From CAYRFQ01 sp964423615 (GTDB taxonomy: Bacteria > Planctomycetota > Planctomycetia > Gemmatales > Gemmataceae), in assembly GCA_964423615.1 (NCBI GenBank), contig CAYRFQ010000122.1:1-19945 (forward strand): 19,945 nucleotides of DNA, written 5' to 3'. The notes beneath the pieces are model-generated. The model was not told where the DNA came from and did no database searches. It was given only the letters and a program-made list of their open reading frames with translations. Below are positions 1 to 8,342 of the stretch, piece after piece. Made by a program: the position numbers and the translations under genes. The first letter of the stretch is position 1, and every line of letters starts with the position of its first letter.

Positions 1-2
1 CC

Positions 3-3000
3 GGGAACGATTACGCTCCTGCTTCTGGCACCTTGACGTTCGCCGGAACGGCAGGGGAAACGCAAACGTTCGTGGTCGATCCTACGGCCGACAGCATCGT
101 CGAAACCGATGAAACATTCACGATCAACCTGTCCTCGGTCACACCGTTGGGCACAGGTGTCGATGCCGCTGACATCGATGCCACCGACACGGCCACTGGT
201 ACGATCACCAACGACGACACGACGGCTCTGACTGTGGCAGATGTCTCCGGAACCGAAGACGGTCCGGACCTGACGTTCACAGTGACACTCTCGGCTGGCG
301 TCCAAGATGGCTTCACCGTAAATTACGAAACGGCTTCTGGGACGGCCATCTCAGGAACGGACTTCACTCCCGCTTCGGGTACCCTAACGTTCGCTGGAAC
401 GGCAGGGGAAACCCGAACGTTCACTGTTGATCCGACGGCTGATACGATCGTCGAAGGCGATGAGACATTCACGATCAACTTGTCCTTGGTCGCGCCGTTG
501 GGCACTGGAGTCGATGCGGGTGACATCGATGCCAGTGACACGGCGACCGGAACTATCACCAACGATGATTCAACGACACTAACAGTCGCGGATGTTTCCG
601 GAGCCGAAGACGGTCCAGACCTAACTTTCACTGTGACCCTCTTCGCTGGCGTCCAGGATGGCTTCACCGTAGACTATACTACGGTCTCAGGGACAGCCAT
701 CTCGGGAACGGACTTCACTCCCGCTTCGGGTACCCTGACGTTCGCCGGAACGGCAGGGGAAACGCAAACCTTCACGGTCGATCCCACGGCCGATACGATC
801 GTCGAAGCGGATGAAACGTTCACCATCAACCTGTCTTCGATCATCCCAGGTGGGACAGGTGGCATTGTGGGTGATATCAACGCCCTTGACGCTGCAACTG
901 GAACGATCATTAACGATGACACGACGACGTTGACTGTTGCAGATGTTTCCGGCGCGGAAGACGGTCCGAACTTGACCTTCGCTGTGGCTCTCTCCGCTGA
1001 TGTTCAGGATGGTTTTACTGTGAACTACAACGCGGCCTCTGGGACGGCCGTCTCGGGAACGGACTTCACCCCAGCCTCGGGTACCTTGACGTTTGCCGGA
1101 ACGACAGGGGAAACGCAAACATTCATTGTTGATCCGACGGCTGATACAATTGTCGAAGGCGATGAGACGTTTACCATCAACTTGTCTTCAATCACACCGT
1201 TGGGCACAGGTGTCGATGCCGCTGACATCGATGCCACCGACACGGCCACTGGTACGATCACCAACGACGACACGACGGCTCTGACTGTGGCAGATGTCTC
1301 CGGAACCGAAGACGGTCCGGACCTGACGTTCACAGTGACACTCTCGGCTGGCGTCCAAGATGGCTTCACCGTAAATTACGAAACGGCTTCTGGGACGGCC
1401 ATCTCAGGAACGGACTTCACTCCCGCTTCGGGTACCCTGACGTTTGCCGGAACGCCCGGAGAAACCCGAACGTTTACCGTTGACCCAACAACGGACAGCA
1501 TCGTCGAAGGTGACGAGACGTTTGCGGTCAACCTGTCTTCAATCACACCGTTGGGCACAGGCGTCGTCGCCGGGGACATCGATGCTAGCGACACGGCGAC
1601 CGGAACGATCATCAACGACGACACAACGGCTCTCACCGTGTCAGACGTCTCTGGAGCCGAAGACGGTCCGAACTTGACATTCACTGTGACTCTGTTGGGT
1701 GATGTCCAAGATGGTTTCACTGTGAACTACGACGCCGTCTCAGGCACGGCCATCTCGGGAATCGATTTCGCACCCGCTTCGGGGACTTTGACGTTCGCCG
1801 GATCGGCAGGGGAAACCCAAACGTTCACCGTTGACCCAACAGCGGACAACATTGCCGAAGCAGATGAAACGTTCACGATCAACTTGTCCGCGGTCACACC
1901 TTTGGTAACTGGAGTTGATCCCGCGGACATCATAGCTTCCGAGGCAGGCACTGGTACTATTGTCAACGACGATATGACGACGTTAACTGTGGCAGATGTC
2001 ACTGGAGCCGAAGACGGGCCAAACCTTACGTTCACCGTCTTGCTCTCAGGTGCTGTCCAAGATGGTTTCACAGTGGACTACAATGGGGCCTCAGGGACAG
2101 CCATCTCGGGAACGGACTTCGTCCCCGCTTCGGGTACCCTAACATTCGCCGGAACGACAGGGGAAACGCAAACGTTCACTGTTGATCCGACGGCCGATAC
2201 GATCGTCGAAGCGGATGAAACGTTCACCATCAACTTATCCTCGGTAACACCATTGGGAACAGGTGTTGGCGCAGGTGACATCGACGCTACCGACACGGCG
2301 ACTGGTACGATCACCAACGACGATGCAACGACCCTGACTGTCACGGACGTATCCGGAACCGAAGACGGTCCGGACCTGACGTTCACAGTGGCACTCTCGG
2401 CTGGCGTCCAAGATGGCTTCACCGTAGATTACGATACGGCTTCTGGGACGGCCATGTCGGGAACGGACTTCACCCCCGCTTCGGGTACCCTAACGTTCGG
2501 TGGATCGGCAGGGGAAACGCAAACGTTCACGGTCGATCCGACGGCTGATACGATTGTCGAGGCGGATGAAACGTTCACCATCAATTTGTCCGCGGTCACT
2601 ACATTCGGCGCTGGAGTTGAAGCCGCTGACGTGGATGCTAGCGACACGGCAACAGGTACGATCACCAACGACGACACGACGACTCTGACCGTCGCGGATG
2701 TCTCCGGAGCCGAGGACGGCGCGAACTTCACGTTTACCGTTGTGCTTTCTAATGCCGTCCAAGATGGCCTCATCGTGGACTACGCCGCAGTCTCTGGGAC
2801 AGCCATCTCGGGAACGGACTTTACCCCCGCTTCGGGGACTTTGACGTTTGCTGGAACGGCAGGGGAAACGCAAACGTTCACGGTCGATCCGACGGCCGAT
2901 ACGGTTGTCGAAGGCGATGAAACATTCACGATCAACTTGTCCTCGGTAACGCCGTTGGGCACTGGAGTTGATTTTGCCGCCATCGATGCCACAGACACCG

Positions 3001-5360
3001 CGACTGGAACGATCACCAACGATGATGCAACGACACTGACTGTCGCGGACGTATCCGGAGCTGAAGACGGTCCAGACCTAACGTTTACTGTGACCCTCTC
3101 GGCTGGTGTCCAAGATGGCTTCACCGTGGACTACGCGACGATCTCAGGGACGGCCATCTCGGGAACGGACTTCACCCCCGCTTCCGGGACTTTGACGTTC
3201 ACCGGAACAGCAGGGGAAACTCAAACGTTCACTGTTGATCCGACGGCCGATACGATTGTCGAAGACGATGAAACGTTCTTGATCAACCTGTCCTCGGTAA
3301 TCCCCGGTGGGACAGGTGGCATCGTAGGTGACATCAATGCCCTTGACGCCGCGACAGGAACGATCACCAACGACGACACCGCGACGCTGACGGTCGCCGA
3401 CGTCTCCGGAGCCGAAGACGGGTCCAACCTAACCTTCACTGTCACACTTTCCAATGCGGTCGATGGTGGCCTCACAGTGAACTTCGATGCGGCCTCAGGG
3501 ACAGCTACCTCGGGAATGGACTTCGCCCCGGCTTCGGGGACCCTGACGTTCGCCGGAACGGCAGGGGAAACGCAAACGTTCACTGTTGATCCGACGGCCG
3601 ATACGATCGTCGAAGCGGATGAAACGTTTACGATCAACTTGTCCTCGGTCACACCATTGGGTACGGGGGTAGATGCTAGTGACATCGATGCCACCGACAC
3701 GGCCACTGGTACGATCACCAACGACGATACAGCGTCGTTGACTGTTGAGGACGTCTCCGGAGCCGAAGACGGGCCCGACCTGACTTTCGTTGTGACTCTC
3801 TCGAATGCTGTCCAAGATGGTTTCACCGTAGACTATGAAGCGGCCTCAGGAACAGCCATCTCGGGAACGGACTTCACCCCTGCTTCAGGGACTCTGACGT
3901 TTGCTGGAACGATGGGAGAAACGCAAACCTTCACAGTAGACCCGACGGCGGATACGATTGTCGAGGCGGATGAGACGTTCACGATCAACTTGTCCTCGGT
4001 AACACCTTTGGGCACTGGGGTCGATGCCGCCGACATCGACGCTACGGATACTGCAACCGGAACGATCATCGACGACGACACGTTGGTGGCCATCAAGGCC
4101 ACGGATGCTGTGAAACGTGAGGGGACAACCGGTGTGACAACAATGTTCACGTTCACCATCACTCGGACAGGTGACACCAGTGGAACGGGTATCGTGACCT
4201 GGACTGTCTCCGGTGTAGGGCCTAACCCAGCAGATATGAATGACTTTGTCGGAGGTACGTTCCCGACAGATACGGTCACGTTCATGGCCGGAGACACGAC
4301 CCGGCTGATCAGCGTACCTGTGCGTGGAGATACCGACGTTGAACCCGATGAAAACTTCCAGGTCTCACTGTCGAATCCAATCGGAGTCGATCTCATGCCG
4401 GGAATGGAAACAGCCGATGGAGCCATCATCGAGAACGATGATATCGCCGGCGAAGCAATCGTCTACATCGATGATGACTGGACGGGACTGAGTAATAACG
4501 ACATCGTGCCGGTGCCCGGTGGCTCCGCAACCATTGGGACGAATGCGTTCGCGACAGTTCCCGATGGTTTTGACGCCGTGAGGAGCGACGGCACGGTCTT
4601 CTTGTTCGATGGCAATTATGAACAGGTCACAGTTGTTGACCGAGCAGTGACTGTTCAAATCGAAAATGAACGAGAGATGCTGCTCAATTCCGTGATTCAG
4701 GGAACAAGAGCTACGTTGTTGGCTGTTGGTTCTCTCGGCGTCGATAATATCTCGGCGGACACAGAAGACCTCACCCAAGCTCAAGTGTTCTTCAATCGAA
4801 CTGCCGCTACAAATGTCACAACTGGTGGGAACACTTTCGCGTTGCCGGAGGATTCAGCCATCGCAGTTGTTACGTTCTCGGGCAATGATCAGATTTCTCT
4901 CGATGATACGGAACTTGATGCCCAGGTTTACTCGGGAGACGGTAGTGACCAGGTCTTTACTGGGAGCGGGGATGATTTTGTTGTTGCCGGGCTCGGGAAC
5001 GACTACGTACTCACCAACGACGGAAACGATGTCTTGCTTGGTGGCGATGGACGAGACCAGCTCACCGCCGGCGGCGGAAGGGATATCTTGGTCAGCAATG
5101 GGGCGGACACGTTTACAACGATGGAGTTCTTCCAATTGCAGGCCGACTGGGCGGACAATGGAGTGACCGACAACGCAGCACTCCGAGCTGCATTTGCCGC
5201 AGCTATCATGAACACTGGCGATGATATGGACCGAGATAACATCACCGGTGGACAAGGAGCTGACCTGCTCTCCTACACGGCAACCGGTAGCGCTGCTCAG
5301 CGTGATCGACTTGCAACTCCGCTTGATCCGGAAGACGATGATTCGGGACTGACTCTCTGA
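3..5360 (+). CDS. Giant Calx-beta repeat surface protein with RTX-like C-terminus (5' partial)
   Basis: The frame is open to the left edge and already reads inside a repeat (GNDYAPASGTLTF), so the true start lies outside the window; the first TTG or ATG codons here are internal. 1,786 residues are visible. Order: one partial and eleven full Calx-beta units of exactly 117 residues, with conserved EDG, SGTDFTPASGTLTF, E(G/A)DETFTINL and TNDD motifs; one divergent Calx-beta unit at about 4083-4440; a roughly 165-residue region of unknown fold; then GD-rich nonapeptide-like repeats at about 4935-5110 (GDGSDQ, GSGDDF, GLGNDY, GGDGRD) and one more near 5240 (GGQGAD). Calx-beta domains and RTX nonapeptides are both known Ca2+ binders, so a calcium-stiffened extracellular adhesin or envelope protein is inferred. 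No membrane anchor is seen at the C-terminus (ends DDDSGLTL). The signal sequence, if any, is outside the window. It is followed by an intrinsic terminator. Confidence 0.93.
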   Translation, partial: GNDYAPASGTLTFAGTAGETQTFVVDPTADSIVETDETFTINLSSVTPLGTGVDAADIDATDTATGTITNDDTTALTVADVSGTEDGPDLTFTVTLSAGVQDGFTVNYETASGTAISGTDFTPASGTLTFAGTAGETRTFTVDPTADTIVEGDETFTINLSLVAPLGTGVDAGDIDASDTATGTITNDDSTTLTVADVSGAEDGPDLTFTVTLFAGVQDGFTVDYTTVSGTAISGTDFTPASGTLTFAGTAGETQTFTVDPTADTIVEADETFTINLSSIIPGGTGGIVGDINALDAATGTIINDDTTTLTVADVSGAEDGPNLTFAVALSADVQDGFTVNYNAASGTAVSGTDFTPASGTLTFAGTTGETQTFIVDPTADTIVEGDETFTINLSSITPLGTGVDAADIDATDTATGTITNDDTTALTVADVSGTEDGPDLTFTVTLSAGVQDGFTVNYETASGTAISGTDFTPASGTLTFAGTPGETRTFTVDPTTDSIVEGDETFAVNLSSITPLGTGVVAGDIDASDTATGTIINDDTTALTVSDVSGAEDGPNLTFTVTLLGDVQDGFTVNYDAVSGTAISGIDFAPASGTLTFAGSAGETQTFTVDPTADNIAEADETFTINLSAVTPLVTGVDPADIIASEAGTGTIVNDDMTTLTVADVTGAEDGPNLTFTVLLSGAVQDGFTVDYNGASGTAISGTDFVPASGTLTFAGTTGETQTFTVDPTADTIVEADETFTINLSSVTPLGTGVGAGDIDATDTATGTITNDDATTLTVTDVSGTEDGPDLTFTVALSAGVQDGFTVDYDTASGTAMSGTDFTPASGTLTFGGSAGETQTFTVDPTADTIVEADETFTINLSAVTTFGAGVEAADVDASDTATGTITNDDTTTLTVADVSGAEDGANFTFTVVLSNAVQDGLIVDYAAVSGTAISGTDFTPASGTLTFAGTAGETQTFTVDPTADTVVEGDETFTINLSSVTPLGTGVDFAAIDATDTATGTITNDDATTLTVADVSGAEDGPDLTFTVTLSAGVQDGFTVDYATISGTAISGTDFTPASGTLTFTGTAGETQTFTVDPTADTIVEDDETFLINLSSVIPGGTGGIVGDINALDAATGTITNDDTATLTVADVSGAEDGSNLTFTVTLSNAVDGGLTVNFDAASGTATSGMDFAPASGTLTFAGTAGETQTFTVDPTADTIVEADETFTINLSSVTPLGTGVDASDIDATDTATGTITNDDTASLTVEDVSGAEDGPDLTFVVTLSNAVQDGFTVDYEAASGTAISGTDFTPASGTLTFAGTMGETQTFTVDPTADTIVEADETFTINLSSVTPLGTGVDAADIDATDTATGTIIDDDTLVAIKATDAVKREGTTGVTTMFTFTITRTGDTSGTGIVTWTVSGVGPNPADMNDFVGGTFPTDTVTFMAGDTTRLISVPVRGDTDVEPDENFQVSLSNPIGVDLMPGMETADGAIIENDDIAGEAIVYIDDDWTGLSNNDIVPVPGGSATIGTNAFATVPDGFDAVRSDGTVFLFDGNYEQVTVVDRAVTVQIENEREMLLNSVIQGTRATLLAVGSLGVDNISADTEDLTQAQVFFNRTAATNVTTGGNTFALPEDSAIAVVTFSGNDQISLDDTELDAQVYSGDGSDQVFTGSGDDFVVAGLGNDYVLTNDGNDVLLGGDGRDQLTAGGGRDILVSNGADTFTTMEFFQLQADWADNGVTDNAALRAAFAAAIMNTGDDMDRDNITGGQGADLLSYTATGSAAQRDRLATPLDPEDDDSGLTL
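234..4094 (+). repeat. Eleven tandem 351-bp Calx-beta-coding units
   Basis: Units begin with the codon for the V (or equivalent) of VADVSG at 234, 585, 936, 1287, 1638, 1989, 2340, 2691, 3042, 3393 and 3744. I checked the anchor codon directly at most of these positions and the period is 351 bp without indels. A partial unit precedes (3-233) and a divergent unit follows (about 4083-4440). The strict length and high DNA identity point to expansion by unequal crossing-over or gene conversion. Units 2, 5 and 8 share GTEDG, and units 3, 6 and 9 share VSG, suggesting a three-unit higher-order period. Confidence 0.95.
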
Positions 5361-5442
5361 GAATGAATTGAGTGAGATTGTCCAATTGACTTCTCCGAGC
5401 TGCCCTTTCATTGTGCAGCTTGGCACCCCTCTTAACCTAATA

Positions 5443-5480
5443 AGCCCCGAGTTCGATCTACCGACCGGGGCTCTTTTCTT
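5443..5480 (+). terminator. Intrinsic terminator of the Calx-beta gene
   Basis: A 7-bp GC-rich stem (AGCCCCG at 5443-5449 with CGGGGCT at 5466-5472) and a 16-nt loop are followed by CTTTTCTT. It starts 82 bp past the stop codon. Confidence 0.8.
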
Positions 5481-5950
5481 GCGCTATTCGCAAACCTAAC
5501 TTGGTAATCGGGTACTACATTCCCTTTTCAACCAGGTAAAGGTAATAAACGACCAGGCCATGCAATCCATACATGTCTTGCAAACTATTTTGTTTGAGTT
5601 TTTCCTTCGCACAACATTTTCCATTCATTCTTTAATTTGCACGTATTCCTTTTGATTCGTTTTACTTCTTGTCTCATTGAGATTGGTAGTTGAAGAACAA
5701 CCTCTCCTTCATGCACAGAATACTCAGTCTTTACAATTCTTATCTACGCTTCATCTCTTCTAAGTAGTAGAAGACTGGGAAGTTTTGCCGGAAAATCATT
5801 CTATCCCGGTTCCATCATTCTCATCGAAAACATAGATTGTGGTAGTTGTCAAACCAGCCAAAGAAGTTGCGACGAGTTGACTGTTGCTGACAATCTGTTT
5901 GCATTTGGTCAAAATGAAGTTCTCCTGTAATCCAAGTAAAGGGGTATCCT
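5481..5950. other. AT-rich intergenic region and 5' leader of the solenoid gene
   Basis: About 470 bp with no credible gene, visibly richer in A and T than the flanking coding DNA. It should hold the promoter of the gene starting at 5951, but I see no convincing -35/-10 pair. The 11-mer GATTGTGGTAG at 5835-5845, 105 bp before the start codon, recurs at a similar distance upstream of the WD40 gene (8940-8950). Confidence 0.5.
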
Positions 5951-7096
5951 ATGTCTCACCATTCATCACCACGACTCCAGCTCGAATCACTGGAACGACG
6001 CGACTGTCCAGCCATCAACTATTTTTTGGATGGTCTCGGAAACATAACTGTGACTGGGGTTCCTGACCCCGCTGGACTTGTGGTCACCGTCGCTGCACCG
6101 AATACTTACACAATTCAAAATGGTGCAAACACCGTCTTGGACGGGCTATCGATTCCTGGAGGCCTTACGATCCGAACTGGTGGCAGTAATGACACCGTCA
6201 CGGTTTCCGTTGAATCTGGAGCTTTGATCGGCGGCAACGTCTTCATTGATACTGGTGCAGGTACTGACGGTGTCGAAATATTGGGTGCAAATGCACTTAC
6301 CAGCACAATACTGGGAAATGTCAATATAAGTGGAATCAATACCGGATTCCCCAACGCCGTGGATAGTGTTACCGTTGGCGGTTTCGTTCAAATTAACAAC
6401 TTTCAAGAGAATGATGGAATCACCTTCGATCTCCTATCATCAATTGTTGGGAACGATTTCTTCATCAACACAGGGAACGGAACCGACGTTGTTACGATCA
6501 ACGAATCAACTGTTGGTGGACAAGCTTTTGTTCAACTTGGTAATTCACTTGGAGGAATTCAAACCTTTTCCGTGACTTCTGGGGCAACCGTGGGCCGGAA
6601 CCTTACTGTCCTCGCAGGCAACCTCGATGACAGCGTGGTTCTCTCAGGAACAATCGGCGGGTCGGCCTATGTGAATCTTGGCAACAGTCTCTTGAGTAAC
6701 ACTTTAGCCTTCAACACGGGAAGTACTATTGGTGGCCAATTCACGTATATTGGTGGGAATGGCATAGACAATTTGGACACTTTTGCTGGAAGTATTGGTG
6801 GTTCCGTTTTCGTAAATCTGATGGGTGGAGCTTCCAATAATGTTGACTTCACGGGTTCTATGTTTGGGCGATCGTTTGTCGTTCTTGGGGGCAGTGGAGT
6901 GGATACGTTTAGCCTGGGCGCTACAGCTGCCGCCCCGTTAGCCAGTTTCTATGCTTCTTTCGGGGCTGGTGATGATACAGTCACATTAGATGTCTATCCC
7001 TTTACGAGATTGTTCGTTAACTTGGGGTCAGGCAATAATGACTTCAATCAGCCAGCAGGGGTAGTCCTCCTTTTCGCTACCGTTTTGAATGCGTAG
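5951..7096 (+). CDS. LE-x-LE-R motif exported protein, predicted beta-solenoid
   Basis: 381 residues. The ATG at 5951 is preceded by AGGGG (5940-5944) with 6-nt spacing, which fixes the start. The N-terminus has no classical hydrophobic signal peptide; instead residues 10-20 read LESLERRDCPA, resembling the short N-terminal motif found at the start of many planctomycete extracellular proteins (recalled family knowledge). The rest, from about residue 60, is Gly/Asn/Asp/Ser/Thr/Val-rich, with coils of about 21-25 residues such as IGGSAYVNLGNS, IGGQFTYIGGNGIDNL and IGGSVFVNLMGG. This fits a parallel beta-solenoid with Asn ladders; pure-sequence inference. There are no catalytic motifs, and the only Cys (residue 19) lies within the N-terminal motif. 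Likely a cell-surface or matrix protein, possibly related in use to the adjacent Calx-beta giant. It has its own leader and a probable terminator, so it is probably monocistronic. Confidence 0.85.
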   Translation: MSHHSSPRLQLESLERRDCPAINYFLDGLGNITVTGVPDPAGLVVTVAAPNTYTIQNGANTVLDGLSIPGGLTIRTGGSNDTVTVSVESGALIGGNVFIDTGAGTDGVEILGANALTSTILGNVNISGINTGFPNAVDSVTVGGFVQINNFQENDGITFDLLSSIVGNDFFINTGNGTDVVTINESTVGGQAFVQLGNSLGGIQTFSVTSGATVGRNLTVLAGNLDDSVVLSGTIGGSAYVNLGNSLLSNTLAFNTGSTIGGQFTYIGGNGIDNLDTFAGSIGGSVFVNLMGGASNNVDFTGSMFGRSFVVLGGSGVDTFSLGATAAAPLASFYASFGAGDDTVTLDVYPFTRLFVNLGSGNNDFNQPAGVVLLFATVLNA

Positions 7097-7152
7097 TCAA
7101 TCACTCGTCTTTCTAAAGCTTAGATTGTGTAAATATGAGAACAAATAATGAT

Positions 7153-7195
7153 CGTTGACGAGCCGAGAGTGCTTTGTTCGTCAACGTTCTTATCT
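7153..7195 (+). terminator. Probable terminator of the solenoid gene
   Basis: A perfect 9-bp stem (CGTTGACGA at 7153-7161 with TCGTCAACG at 7178-7186) and a 16-nt loop are followed by TTCTTATCT. It lies 57 bp past the stop codon. The U-tract is interrupted, so efficiency is uncertain. Confidence 0.42.
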
Positions 7196-7391
7196 CGAAG
7201 TTCATGAACTTTGGTAACGAAAATCACGTCCAGGATTCAACAGTTCTGGACATTAGTGTTGAAGCTCACGAAATCAGTTCTATCCACCTTACCGTTTTCA
7301 GATTTGTTCAATGAGAGCGAGTGGCGAATAGGTAGGTGCAGTGATCAGGTTCGGTGGTGATTGTCGAGTGTGACCAACCAGTCTACTGGGG

Positions 7392-7483
7392 TAGTCGGCT
7401 AAACAAGTGTCATGCTTTCGGTTCTCAGCCCCTAGGATAGTCGGCCAAACAAGTGTCGTGGTTTTAATTTTCAGCCCCGCAGG
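7392..7483. repeat. Two tandem 46-bp repeat copies
   Basis: TAGTCGGCTAAACAAGTGTC (from 7392) recurs as TAGTCGGCCAAACAAGTGTC (from 7438), exactly 46 bp apart. Both copies also share a later TCAGCCCC. The second copy runs into the hairpin cassette at 7472. Confidence 0.7.
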
Positions 7484-7521
7484 GGCGAGAGATCCTAGCC
7501 GTGGGTGGGAACCCACGGAAC
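7472..7521. repeat. Double-hairpin interspersed repeat cassette
   Basis: CAGCCCCGCAGGGGCGAGAG contains a GCCCC/GGGGC stem (7474-7486). It is followed by CCGTGGG-TGGGAA-CCCACGG, a perfect 7-bp stem (7499-7518). The layout (GCCCC hairpin, 'gagagatcctagcc', second hairpin, 'AAC') resembles short extragenic repeats I recall from planctomycete genomes. That family link is from memory, not a search. Confidence 0.6.
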
Positions 7522-8289
7522 TCAAAGAACCAACATAAAACACGACTCTCATTCATCTGACCACCCGCGTAGGCTCCCCAACATAGTAATGGCGTGTTGT
7601 TCCCGTTTGAGAAAACAAAGGCAGGGTCAATCGCAAAAAGCACACCGGTGTTTCACCCATCCTGCAAACCCCTCAGACAGAAGGAAAGAGCTTGCTCTTT
7701 TGGGGAGGGTAACGAGATTGCTGTCCGACATTGAAACCTGTACGACTCTGAACCGATGCATCCTTCTTGGCCACGAACAAACCACCGGCTGCTATCCAAG
7801 CTGGCCTCTCGTCCAATCACTTTCTCTGTCGATCTTCTTCCGCTGAAATGTGATAGGATCTGGGGCATTTTCCAGGTGCATTCCGAGACGAAGATTTGTC
7901 GTGACGTTCCAGGGCCAGATCAGGAACTGTCTCATCAAGGGATAACCAACGAGGTTCCAAAGTGATGCTTCCCAAAGGCAAAATTGTCCAGGGGGAATTC
8001 CACTGTTCGGAAGCTACTGACCTCCCACTTATGTAGTTTCATTCAGTTGCAACAACGTGTGCTAGAGTGTTGATCCAGGAACAGACACAAAGTCGCACCA
8101 CGTCGGGGCTTCTAAAATACAGAATTGAGGTTTTCGAAAAGCAAGAAGTTCAAGCAGCTAATGAACAGATGTTCTCTGTTTGCGCCTAGTCCAAACGGGG
8201 GTGCCATTCACCCAGACCTTGTTGGTCCAGAAAAGTGGTGGGCCGTTCACCACGAATTTTCCTTGATTCCGATGACCATCGTGATAGCC

Positions 8290-8340
8290 TATAACAATTA
8301 GAGAGGAAGACCTTATACTTGTTGAGGGGAGGAGGAAGAG
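8290..8340 (+). promoter_or_regulatory. Possible -10 element and ribosome site of the STAS gene
   Basis: TATAAC at 8290-8295 is a good -10 match, but the only clear -35-like hexamer (TTGATT, 8263-8268) is 21 bp away, too far to be convincing. GGAGG at 8331-8335, 7 nt before ATG 8343, is a strong Shine-Dalgarno and decides the start against an in-frame TTG at 8319. Confidence 0.4.
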
Positions 8341-8342
8341 TT

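Larger units (their letters stand above)
7097..8342. other. 1.25 kb intergenic region carrying repeats, no credible gene
   Basis: Open frames here (for example 7505-7846 + and 7298-7552 -) lack ribosome sites, recognizable domains and coding-like composition, and I leave them out. The region holds a probable terminator (7153-7195), a perfect 14-bp palindrome AAGTTCATGAACTT (7198-7211), a 46-bp tandem duplication (7392-7483), a two-hairpin cassette (7472-7521), a small hairpin AAAGAG-CTTG-CTCTTT (7684-7699), and a TATAAC hexamer (8290-8295) before the STAS gene. A non-coding RNA cannot be excluded. Confidence 0.5.

Noticed and set aside
234..4094. CRISPR-like regular spacing
   Set aside because: The period is 351 bp with no short repeat/unique spacer structure, and the array is a continuous reading frame. 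The 21-bp array at the right edge is likewise coding.
323..4429. Row of antisense open frames, mostly 114 residues, repeating every 351 bp
   Set aside because: They mirror the Calx-beta repeat on the opposite strand. Their regular size reflects the repeat period and codon bias, not separate genes.
5884..6066. 60-residue frame overlapping the solenoid gene start
   Set aside because: It lacks a ribosome site and overlaps the well-supported gene with the LE-x-LE-R motif.
7684..7700. AAAGAG-CTTG-CTCTTTT hairpin as a terminator
   Set aside because: The 6-bp stem is AT-biased, the T-run is part of the stem, and there is no gene upstream for it to end.
7298..7965. Small open frames on both strands in the 7.1-8.3 kb gap
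   Set aside because: They overlap the 46-bp repeat and hairpin cassette or each other, have no ribosome sites and no recognizable domain.
8319..8342. TTG start adding eight residues to the STAS protein
   Set aside because: The added stretch is the Shine-Dalgarno region itself (Gly/Arg-rich); ATG 8343 has ideal spacing.
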